A DNA stretch of 25,942 nucleotides, taken from positions 1 to 25,942 of the forward strand of contig JAQBPL010000014.1 of the NCBI GenBank assembly GCA_028287545.1, read 5' to 3'. The position numbers and the translations under genes were made by a program. Every line of letters starts with the position of its first letter. The first letter of the stretch is position 1. Shown piece by piece: positions 15,903 through 22,895 of the stretch. Source of the stretch: Vulcanimicrobiota bacterium. GTDB taxonomy: Bacteria > Eremiobacterota > Eremiobacteria > Baltobacterales > Baltobacteraceae. Under the pieces are notes generated by a model. It was given only the letters and a program-made list of their open reading frames with translations, ran no database searches and was not told the DNA's origin.

Positions 15903-16916
15903 ATGAGGCTGCGTCGCTGGATGGTTACCGGTGGACTCGGGTTCATCGGGTCCGCGTTCGTGCGGCAGGTCCTGCGGGAACGCCCCGACGTCTCGATCAC
16001 CGTGCTCGACGCGATGACGTATGCGGCCAATCCGAGCAACGTCGCCGAGGTCGCGAACGATCCGCGATACCGCTTCGTGAAGGGGGACATCGCCGATCCC
16101 GTCGCCGTCGACCTCGCCGTGGGCGAAGGCGTCGAGGCGATCGTGAATTTCGCCGCCGAGACGCACGTCGACCGCTCGATCTTGGAGCCCGAAGCGTTCA
16201 TCCGCACCGACGTCATGGGCACGCACGTCTTGCTGGAGGCGGTGCGCCGCCACGCGATCGGACGGTTCGTCCAGGTATCGACCGACGAAGTGTACGGGCA
16301 CGTGGCAGCCGGAGCGTCGACGGAAGACGACCCGATCCGGCCGCGCAGCCCGTACGCCGCCTCGAAGGCGGGCGGCGACCTTCAGGTGCTCGCGTACTAC
16401 ACGACTTACAACACGCCGGTGCTGATCACGCGCGGTTCCAACACGTACGGTCCGTATCAGTATCCGGAGAAGCTGATCCCGCTCTTCGTGACCAACCTGC
16501 TCGACGGCGCGACGGTCCCGGTCTATGGCGACGGCCTGCAGGTGCGGGATTGGCTCCACGCCGACGATCACGCGCGGGGGATCACGCACGTGCTGGAGCA
16601 CGGCACCCCGGGCGAGGTCTACAACATCGGCGGCGGCAACGGACGCACGAACCTCGAGATCACCCAGCGGCTGCTCGACCTCACCGGCCGCACGTTTGAC
16701 GAAAGTGTGCGCCACGTCGAGGACCGCGCCGGCCACGACCGCCGGTATGCCTTGGATTGTGCCAAGGCGCAGGCACTCGGCTGGAGTCCTCGCGTCGGCT
16801 TCGAAGAAGGCCTCGCAGAGACGGTCGCCTGGTACCGCGAACACGACGCCTGGTGGCGCCCGATCAAGTCCGGCGAATTCCGGGCCTACTACGAACGCCA
16901 GTACGCGCACCGCTAG
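15903..16916 (+). CDS. rfbB: dTDP-glucose 4,6-dehydratase
   Basis: 337 residues. The NAD motif GGLGFIGS lies at 10-17. The catalytic TDE triad (STDEVYG, T127-D128-E129) and Tyr151/Lys155 (YAASKAGGD) are all present, and RGSNTYGPYQYPEKLIPLF and HADDHARGI are signature segments of RmlB/RfbB. It converts dTDP-glucose to dTDP-4-keto-6-deoxyglucose, the branch point for rhamnose and other deoxysugars. The ATG at 15903 is preceded by GAGG at 7 nt; the in-frame extension to 15855 lacks family sequence. It heads rfbB-rfbA-rfbD, with 7 bp to rfbA. Confidence 0.97.
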   Translation: MRLRRWMVTGGLGFIGSAFVRQVLRERPDVSITVLDAMTYAANPSNVAEVANDPRYRFVKGDIADPVAVDLAVGEGVEAIVNFAAETHVDRSILEPEAFIRTDVMGTHVLLEAVRRHAIGRFVQVSTDEVYGHVAAGASTEDDPIRPRSPYAASKAGGDLQVLAYYTTYNTPVLITRGSNTYGPYQYPEKLIPLFVTNLLDGATVPVYGDGLQVRDWLHADDHARGITHVLEHGTPGEVYNIGGGNGRTNLEITQRLLDLTGRTFDESVRHVEDRAGHDRRYALDCAKAQALGWSPRVGFEEGLAETVAWYREHDAWWRPIKSGEFRAYYERQYAHR

Positions 16917-16923
16917 GAGAAAC

Positions 16924-17664
16924 ATGAAGGGCATCATTCTTGCCGGCGGGTTGGGCTCGCGGCTGAGGCCGCTCACCAAGGTTACGAACAAGCATCTGCT
17001 GCCGATTTATGACAAGCCGATGATTTACTATCCGCTGGAGACGCTGTGCAAGGCGGGGATCAGCGAGATCATGATCGTTACCGGCGGGAACAACGCGGGT
17101 GACTTTCTGCGGCTGCTGGGGAACGGGCGCGAGTTCGGTTTGCCGCATATCGCGTACACCTACCAGGAAGGCGAAGGCGGGATCGCCGACGCGCTCAAGC
17201 TGTGCGAGCATTTCGCGGGCGGTGAGCGCGTGGTCGTGGTGCTCGGCGACAACATCATCCAGGACGACATCTCCCCGTACGTCCGCCGGTTCGCCGTGCA
17301 GCCTTCGGGTTGCCGGCTGCTGCTCAAAGAGGTCGACGATCCGGAACGCTTCGGCGTGGCGGAGTTCGACGGGGAACGGATCGTTGGCATCGAGGAGAAA
17401 CCGGAAGTGCCGAAGAGCCGGCACGCCGTAACCGGAATCTACATGTACGACAACCGCGTGTTCGACTATGCGCGTGATCTCAAGCCCTCCAAGCGAAACG
17501 AGCTCGAGATCACCGACGTCAACAACGCCTACATCGCCGCGGGCGATTGTTTCTTCGACGAGCTCGACGGCTGGTGGACCGATGCCGGGCAGTTCGAGTC
17601 GCTCTATCGCGCCACGCAGTTGGTCGCCGAGGATCGGCTGAAGAAGACGTTCGCGCCGGCGTGA
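16924..17664 (+). CDS. rfbA: Glucose-1-phosphate thymidylyltransferase (short form)
   Basis: 246 residues. The nucleotidyltransferase signature GGLGSRLRPLT (8-18) with NKHLLPIYDKPM, Mg-binding D109 in VLGDNII, EEKP (157-160), NELEITDVN (192-200) and WWTDAGQFESL (217-226) are all present. It makes dTDP-glucose from Glc-1-P and dTTP, feeding RfbB. It is shorter than enterobacterial RmlA (about 290 residues) and matches the compact class that lacks the C-terminal extension. Start ATG with AGGAG about 5 nt upstream. Its stop overlaps the rfbD GTG by 4 bp. Confidence 0.96.
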   Translation: MKGIILAGGLGSRLRPLTKVTNKHLLPIYDKPMIYYPLETLCKAGISEIMIVTGGNNAGDFLRLLGNGREFGLPHIAYTYQEGEGGIADALKLCEHFAGGERVVVVLGDNIIQDDISPYVRRFAVQPSGCRLLLKEVDDPERFGVAEFDGERIVGIEEKPEVPKSRHAVTGIYMYDNRVFDYARDLKPSKRNELEITDVNNAYIAAGDCFFDELDGWWTDAGQFESLYRATQLVAEDRLKKTFAPA

Positions 17665-18557
17665 GCGCGCGTCGCATCGCCCTGATCGGCGGGTCGGGCC
17701 AACTGGGCTCGGCGCTGCGCGACGTGTTCGCCGCGCGCGAGACGTTCGCTCCCGCGCATGCCGACTTGGATTTCGAAGACCCGGCCGCGGTCGCGCGGCT
17801 GCTCGAACGAACGCAGCCCGACGTCCTGATCAACTGCACGGCGTTTCACAACGTCGACGTGTGCGAGCGCGAGCCCGAGCGGGCCTTCGCGGTGAACGCA
17901 CTCGCGGTCGATCGCGCCGCCGCGGCCTGCGCTGCGCGCGGTGTCGCGTTCTTGACCATCAGCACCGACTACGTGTTCGCGGGCACGCTGGGACGCGCGT
18001 ATCGTGAAGACGACGCCGTCGGCCCGCTCACCGCGTACGGCGCGTCGAAGGCGGCCGGCGAGTTCCTGGCCCGCCGTCATGGGCCGCGTTCCTACGTCAT
18101 CCGCACCAGCGGCGTCTTCGGCACGGCCGGGACGTCGAACAAAGGCTACACGCTCGTCGAGAAAGTGCTGCGCCAGGCCGAACGGGGCGAGCCGACTCGC
18201 ATGGTTTCCGACATGACGTTTTCGCCGTCGTACGCGCCGCACGTCGCGCGCGCGATCCGCGACCTGATCGACGCCCAGGCATACGGCACACATCACGTGA
18301 CGAACGCCGGCGAGGTGTCCTGGTACGCATTCGTCCGCGCCGCGTTCGCGAAAGCCGGACTCGGCGCCGCGCCGCTCGAGCCGGTCACCTATGCCCAGCT
18401 CGGGAACCCGACGCCGCGGCCGATGCATTCGCCGCTCGAGAACACGACGTTCGCACCGCTCGGCATCGACCCGCTGCCGGGATGGGATGCCGCGCTCGAC
18501 GAGTTCTTGAACGCTCGCGGGGCGCGAGCGACGGCCCCCTCCGTGACCGGCGCGTAG
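17661..18557 (+). CDS. rfbD: dTDP-4-dehydrorhamnose reductase
   Basis: 298 residues. The NADPH motif GGSGQLGS lies at 10-17, and INCTAFHNVDVCE (~57-69), STDYVFAG (101-108) and the Tyr126-x3-Lys130 pair in YGASKAAGE are RmlD signatures. It reduces dTDP-4-keto-L-rhamnose to dTDP-L-rhamnose. The GTG start at 17661 overlaps the rfbA stop by 4 bp. The epimerase RmlC that normally supplies its substrate is not encoded in the window, so it lies elsewhere or the end product differs (see findings). Confidence 0.94.
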   Translation: MSARRIALIGGSGQLGSALRDVFAARETFAPAHADLDFEDPAAVARLLERTQPDVLINCTAFHNVDVCEREPERAFAVNALAVDRAAAACAARGVAFLTISTDYVFAGTLGRAYREDDAVGPLTAYGASKAAGEFLARRHGPRSYVIRTSGVFGTAGTSNKGYTLVEKVLRQAERGEPTRMVSDMTFSPSYAPHVARAIRDLIDAQAYGTHHVTNAGEVSWYAFVRAAFAKAGLGAAPLEPVTYAQLGNPTPRPMHSPLENTTFAPLGIDPLPGWDAALDEFLNARGARATAPSVTGA

Positions 18558-18560
18558 CCG

Positions 18561-19592
18561 ATGCGCGTTTTGGTTACCGGCGGCGGAGGCTACATCGGGC
18601 TCGAGCTCTGCCGTCAACTGCTCGAACGCGGTGACGAAGTGCGCGTCGTCGACCGGTTCTTTTTTGGTGAGGGGCCGCTGCGCGCGCTGGCCGAGCGCAG
18701 CGACGGGCGGCTGACGTACACGTTCGGCGACGTGCGGACGTTCGACGAGTCGCTGCTGGACGGCATCGACGGCGTCTCGCATCTGGCCGGGCTCTCCAAC
18801 GATCCGACCGCCGAGTACAATCCCGCGGCGAATTGGGAGATGAACGCCATCGCGACCGAACTGCTCGCGCAGACGTGCAAGCGGCGCGGGGTCGCGCGTT
18901 TCGTCTTCGGCTCCTCGGCGTCGCTGTACGACGGCATCGGTCCGGGGATGTTCGACGAGCAGTCGGCCGTGCAGCCGCGCGGCGCGTACTCGATCTCGAA
19001 GAAGTACGGCGAGGATGCCCTGCTGCGGCTGACCGACGAGCGGTTCGCGCCGACGATCTTGCGCCAGGGAACGGTGTACGGCTGGTCCCCGCGTATGCGC
19101 TTCGATCTCGTCGTCAACACCTTCCTCAAAGATGCCGTGACGGTCGGCAAGCTGTACCTGCACGGCGGCGGCTGGCAGTGGCGCCCGCTGGTCGACGTGA
19201 GCGACGTCGCGCGCGCACACATCGTCTGCTTGAGCGCGCCGCTCGACGCGGTGCGAGGCGAGATCTACAACGTGCTGCAGGAGAACTACCAGGTTCGCCA
19301 GCTCGCGATGCTCGTCGCCGGGTCGCTCAACCTGCGCGGCCGTCACGTCACGCTGGAGGAGGCGCCGCTCCCCAAGCTCGTCCGCGACTATCGGATGTCG
19401 AACCTCAAGATGACGCAGCGCCTCGACTTCACGCCTGCCGTCACCGTTCTCGAGTCGATCGACGAAATGCTGGCAAAGCTCCCGCTCGACGACCTCTCGT
19501 GGCTGGCGAATCCGCGCTGGTACAACATCGCTTGGATGAGCGTGCTCGAAGAAGTCCACGCCCATCAGCGCGAGTTCGCCTCGATCTACTGA
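18561..19592 (+). CDS. NAD-dependent nucleotide-sugar epimerase/dehydratase (extended SDR)
   Basis: 343 residues. The glycine motif GGGGYIG lies at 7-13, the conserved SSAS at 118-121, and the catalytic Tyr143-x3-Lys147 pair in AYSISKKYGED. HLAGLSNDPTAEYNP is characteristic of a group of SDRs often found in surface-polysaccharide and aminoglycoside/deoxysugar loci. The ATG is 3 bp after the rfbD stop, so it belongs to the same transcript. It may use an NDP-hexose such as the RfbB product. The specific activity (4-epimerase, dehydratase or reductase) cannot be decided from sequence. Confidence 0.9.
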   Translation: MRVLVTGGGGYIGLELCRQLLERGDEVRVVDRFFFGEGPLRALAERSDGRLTYTFGDVRTFDESLLDGIDGVSHLAGLSNDPTAEYNPAANWEMNAIATELLAQTCKRRGVARFVFGSSASLYDGIGPGMFDEQSAVQPRGAYSISKKYGEDALLRLTDERFAPTILRQGTVYGWSPRMRFDLVVNTFLKDAVTVGKLYLHGGGWQWRPLVDVSDVARAHIVCLSAPLDAVRGEIYNVLQENYQVRQLAMLVAGSLNLRGRHVTLEEAPLPKLVRDYRMSNLKMTQRLDFTPAVTVLESIDEMLAKLPLDDLSWLANPRWYNIAWMSVLEEVHAHQREFASIY

Positions 19593-19605
19593 AGAATCCG
19601 ACCGC

Positions 19606-20421
19606 ATGAGGGACGTGATCTTCGTCGTCGGCATGGGCCGCAGCGGAAGCTCCGCATTGACGCGCGTGCTCTCCCTGTGCGGAGCCGCCCTTCCGCTTGC
19701 GGTCTTGCCGCCGAACTTCGGCAACCCGACCGGTTATTGGGAGCCCGCCCTAGCCCTCGAGATCAACGATCGATTTCTCCGTGCATACGAGTCCTCGTGG
19801 TACGACACGAGCCTGCGGCTCCAGCTTGGGCGAGTCGCGACCGGGGAGAGCGCGGCTCTCGTCGCGCAGGCTGCCGCGATGCTCGCCGATTCGTTTGAGA
19901 GCTCCGGACCGATCGTCGTCAAGGAACCGCGGATATCCGGGCTCTTGCCGTACTGGATCGAGGCGGCCCGCAAAGCCGGTCTTCGTCCGGCGATCGTGCA
20001 CCTCTTCCGCAATCCGGATGACGTCGCGGCGTCGCTCGCGCGCCGCGACGACCTTGCGGCCGAGCAATCGCGCGCGCTCTGGCTGAAATACAATCTCGTC
20101 GCGGAGCGCGACGGGCGTGGCTTCGCGCGCGCGTTCATTTCGTACGAGGACTTGATGACGGACTGGGAACGGGTCGTCGGACGCTGCGCAGAAGACCTGC
20201 GGGTCGACCTTGTGATCTCCGACGATGCGCGGACTGCCGTCGCTGGTTTCCTCTCGCCCGAACTTCGTCACCACACCACACCGGACGAACGTCAGGTCTC
20301 CGACGACGAGAGTCGTCTGCTTTTGCGCACCTATCGGCTCTTGAACGCTGCGAAACACAAGCGTCCCGCATCGAGCGCGTTCGATTCGCTCCTCGTGGAG
20401 TACGGACGGACGAGCGGATAG
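19606..20421 (+). CDS. Sulfotransferase family protein (PAPS-dependent, P-loop)
   Basis: 271 residues. The 5'-phosphosulfate P-loop is FVVGMGRSGSSALTRVL (6-22), KEPRIS (~106-111) follows, and the 3'-phosphate-binding motif is HLFRNPDDVAASLARRD (132-148). These two motifs define the sulfotransferase fold. NPTGYWEP (~40-47) is typical of bacterial sugar/lipid sulfotransferase-like proteins. The ATG is 13 bp after the SDR stop, and the GT-A-like gene begins 2 bp after its own stop. It probably adds sulfate from PAPS to a sugar hydroxyl. A PAPS synthase gene is not in the window. Confidence 0.9.
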   Translation: MRDVIFVVGMGRSGSSALTRVLSLCGAALPLAVLPPNFGNPTGYWEPALALEINDRFLRAYESSWYDTSLRLQLGRVATGESAALVAQAAAMLADSFESSGPIVVKEPRISGLLPYWIEAARKAGLRPAIVHLFRNPDDVAASLARRDDLAAEQSRALWLKYNLVAERDGRGFARAFISYEDLMTDWERVVGRCAEDLRVDLVISDDARTAVAGFLSPELRHHTTPDERQVSDDESRLLLRTYRLLNAAKHKRPASSAFDSLLVEYGRTSG

Positions 20422-20423
20422 TC

Positions 20424-21269
20424 GTGTCGATCACCTACTCCTGCGTGATCGAGGCGGACCCGAAATATCTCAACCAGGTCGCGATTTGGATAACGACGCT
20501 GCTCGAACTGGGTGGTGCACGCCGTTCTGACTTGCTGGTGCATGTCGTCGAAGGCGAGTACTGCCGCGAAATTGTCGAGTACTTGTCGAGGCGAGGCGTT
20601 GCATTTGTTCCGGTGCAGCGTTTCGGTGATGGCCCGTATTGCAATAAGCTGCGACAACTCAGAAGCGCCGCGCTTCGCGCGAGCCGCTACGCGGTGCTGT
20701 GCGACAGCGATCTCGCCTTTTGCGCGCCGATCGATGGTTGGATCGGCGTCGCTCGAGCGGCGGCGAAGCCCGTCGACCTTCCTAATCCGCCGCTGGAAGT
20801 GTTAGAGCAGGTATATCGGCGAGCCGGCTTTGCGCGCTTCCCGGCGACTACGCAGTGTTCGCATGCGGCCGGCTCGACATATGCCAACAATTGCAACGGT
20901 GGCCTGTACGTGCTGCGCACCGACTTTCTCGATGAATTGGCCCCCGTTTGGGAAAAATGGGCGCTGTGGGTTCTCGAGCAACGATCGCTCCTCGGGGACC
21001 AGATGCCGCACGCCGATCAGATATCGTTTGGGCTTGCGACGTGGGAACTGGGGGAGGCGGTGTTCCCGCTTCCGGCCATCGCGAATTACCCGACGCATCT
21101 TCCGCTCGATCGCTACGATCCGGCGACCGACCCGCCGGCGGTTCTGCACTATCACGATCGCGTCGGACCGGACGGATTGCTGCTGGCGCTCGGCGTGCCG
21201 AGCGTCGACGATCGCATCCGGCTCGTCAACGAAACGCTGTCCGCAGAGAGAGCGAACCCGCTTCGCTAA
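20424..21269 (+). CDS. GT-A-fold glycosyltransferase-like protein with DxD motif
   Basis: 281 residues from a GTG 2 bp after the sulfotransferase stop. The N-terminal half has a Rossmann-like pattern (YSCVIEADPKYLNQVAIW, LLVHVV), then YCNKLRQLRSA. A hydrophobic strand ends in the metal-binding DSD (94-96, YAVLCDSDLAF), and NNCNGGLYVLRTDF (155-168) follows. This layout matches GT8-like or related GT-A nucleotide-sugar transferases. I cannot assign a CAZy family. It is a clear homologue of the N-terminal part of the 641-residue protein on the opposite strand (see findings). Its last 4 bp overlap the convergent glycosyltransferase gene. Codon use looks like that of neighbouring genes. Confidence 0.7.
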   Translation: MSITYSCVIEADPKYLNQVAIWITTLLELGGARRSDLLVHVVEGEYCREIVEYLSRRGVAFVPVQRFGDGPYCNKLRQLRSAALRASRYAVLCDSDLAFCAPIDGWIGVARAAAKPVDLPNPPLEVLEQVYRRAGFARFPATTQCSHAAGSTYANNCNGGLYVLRTDFLDELAPVWEKWALWVLEQRSLLGDQMPHADQISFGLATWELGEAVFPLPAIANYPTHLPLDRYDPATDPPAVLHYHDRVGPDGLLLALGVPSVDDRIRLVNETLSAERANPLR

Positions 21270-22216
21270 CCGGGGGGCATCCCCTCGAGTGCGGTGTCCG
21301 GCTCGAAGAAGCACCGTCTGGCCGACTCGGTCTCGCATCTTCCGAACAGAAGCGGCTTTCTCAGCGGAAGCGACAGCGGAGCGCGACCCACGATCGCTTC
21401 GAACTCGCGTGACATCGCCTCCCAAATCGTAGGTCCGTCCTCGGTCTCCTTACGAAGGACGCCGCCAGGCCTGGTCGTGTTTCCATCGTGTACTTGGTGA
21501 AAGGTGCCTTCGCCGATCAGCACGACCGGAGTTATCGCGCCGTCGTTGAGAACGCGATCGTAGAATTCGAAGTTGGCGAGGCCGCCGCCGCGGTATCGAA
21601 ACGCCTCGTGAAAGCCGCCGATGCGCGCAAAGCTCTCTCTGCGCATCATGAAAGCGGTCGTTTCCGGAAAGTCGGAGAGGACGCCGTGCCGATACGACAG
21701 GCCCCTGGCGCAGATTTCGAATAGGCGGTACCCGTCTTCGGGCCACGCGATCTCGTCGAGCAATCGGTCTTCGACCTCCGGGCAGTACCCGTTCTGCTGC
21801 GAGATCTGCTGCGTCTCGAAGCCGAGGTGGAAGCCCATCGTCGCGACAAAAACGTCGCTTGCGGTGAGCATCGCCGTGGCCGCGCGGGCAAGAAATCCCG
21901 GGCTCGCCATCCGCGCCCCGTCGATGAGCACGGAGATGTACTCCCCTTTCGCTGCGGCCACGCCGGCGTTGATGGCTTGGCACGGCGAAGGATTGCCGGG
22001 AGGGAAGCGGAGGATCTTGACTTCCGCGGAGATGCCCTCGAACCACGCAGCATCGACCGGTACGTTCGAGCCGTTGTCGACGACGATGATTTCAAGACGC
22101 GCTGCATCCAGACCGGTCTGATACGGAGGCGAGAGCGATCGCACCGTGCGGGGAAGTTCCCGCTGCAGATCGTGCGCCGAAACGACGACGGAGATCTGCT
22201 TCGAGGTCGCGCTCAT
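21266..22216 (-). CDS. Family 2 glycosyltransferase
   Basis: 316 residues. ISVVVSAHDLQRELPRTVRSL (8-28), LEIIVVDNGSN (41-51), AINAGVAAAKGEYISVLIDGAR (81-102) and the late RGGGLANFEFYDRVL follow the GT2 order. The usual DxD is LIDGAR here (D99 then Gly), a common variant. No membrane helix is seen, so it is cytoplasmic. The ATG at 22216 is 13 bp from the stop of the preceding methyltransferase. It is the last gene of the minus-strand operon and converges, with a 4-bp overlap, on the GT-A-like gene. Substrate unknown. Confidence 0.88.
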   Translation of the reverse strand: MSATSKQISVVVSAHDLQRELPRTVRSLSPPYQTGLDAARLEIIVVDNGSNVPVDAAWFEGISAEVKILRFPPGNPSPCQAINAGVAAAKGEYISVLIDGARMASPGFLARAATAMLTASDVFVATMGFHLGFETQQISQQNGYCPEVEDRLLDEIAWPEDGYRLFEICARGLSYRHGVLSDFPETTAFMMRRESFARIGGFHEAFRYRGGGLANFEFYDRVLNDGAITPVVLIGEGTFHQVHDGNTTRPGGVLRKETEDGPTIWEAMSREFEAIVGRAPLSLPLRKPLLFGRCETESARRCFFEPDTALEGMPPG

Positions 22217-22229
22217 GCCCGCAACCCCG

Positions 22230-22895
22230 TCATGCCGAACAGACGAAATAGTGCTGGATCCAGTTGCTCTGGTCCCGTTCGAAAGAACCGTCGATGCGCC
22301 ATCCCGCGCTCTCGATCAGCGACTCCATACATTCGCGGCCGTAGGTTGCGAGAAGCAGCGGATTCTCTTTATCCCGGTCTTCGAAACCGGTGAGTTCATC
22401 GTCGATGAACGCCGAGAAGAAGAGCGTACCGTTCGGGCGGAGGGGCTTCCTCAGAAGGCGGAGCATCGCGAGAGCGTCGTCTGGATTCAAATGGGTGAAC
22501 ACCGAGAAAAGCCAGATGAGGTCGAAGCTCTCGGTCGTCGGCAGCGTCTCGAACGTCGAAAGTGCGACCCCGCCCCGGTTGTACATCGCGTTGTGCACGT
22601 TCCAATGGTGAAAGCGAAATCGGGGATCGTGCGAGGCGAGGTTCTCGTTGAGGAAATCGACGATCGGGACAAAGACCTCCAAGCCCGTGTACGACTTGAC
22701 GGCGATGTTCCGGTTGACGATCGTCTGAGCGAACCGGACGCCGCATCCGACGTCCAAGATATCGACGTCGGCAAGATTCTCGATGCCGAGGCGGCGCATG
22801 ACGAGTTTCATCAGCAGCTCGCCGGTGTGTTCGTGACCCACGGCGGCGACGGTAGGAGTGTTTCGCTGCAGATTGTCGGGAACGGCTAATCGCAC
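22230..22895 (-). CDS. SAM-dependent methyltransferase, class I
   Basis: 221 residues. Motif I VDILDVGCGVRFAQTIV (44-60) is textbook. SFDLIWLFSVFTHLNPDDA and LLRKPLRPNGTLFFSAF are the expected later strands. I chose the GTG at 22895, which overlaps the end of the sulfotransferase-fusion gene by 10 bp. A longer in-frame form to 22991 would lie inside that gene. With sulfation and hydroxylation genes around it, O-methylation of a sugar is the simplest role; the substrate is inferred. Confidence 0.88.
   Translation of the reverse strand: MRLAVPDNLQRNTPTVAAVGHEHTGELLMKLVMRRLGIENLADVDILDVGCGVRFAQTIVNRNIAVKSYTGLEVFVPIVDFLNENLASHDPRFRFHHWNVHNAMYNRGGVALSTFETLPTTESFDLIWLFSVFTHLNPDDALAMLRLLRKPLRPNGTLFFSAFIDDELTGFEDRDKENPLLLATYGRECMESLIESAGWRIDGSFERDQSNWIQHYFVCSA

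Noticed and set aside
15788..16222. Upstream extension of the sigma factor
   Set aside because: It would overlap the divergent rfbB; region 2 starts shortly after the ATG at 15787.
17604..19724. A 706-codon open frame on the minus strand opposite rfbD and the SDR
   Set aside because: It is antisense to two genes with clear catalytic motifs. Its translation is Arg/Glu/His-rich with no recognisable domain, typical of an antisense shadow in high-GC DNA.
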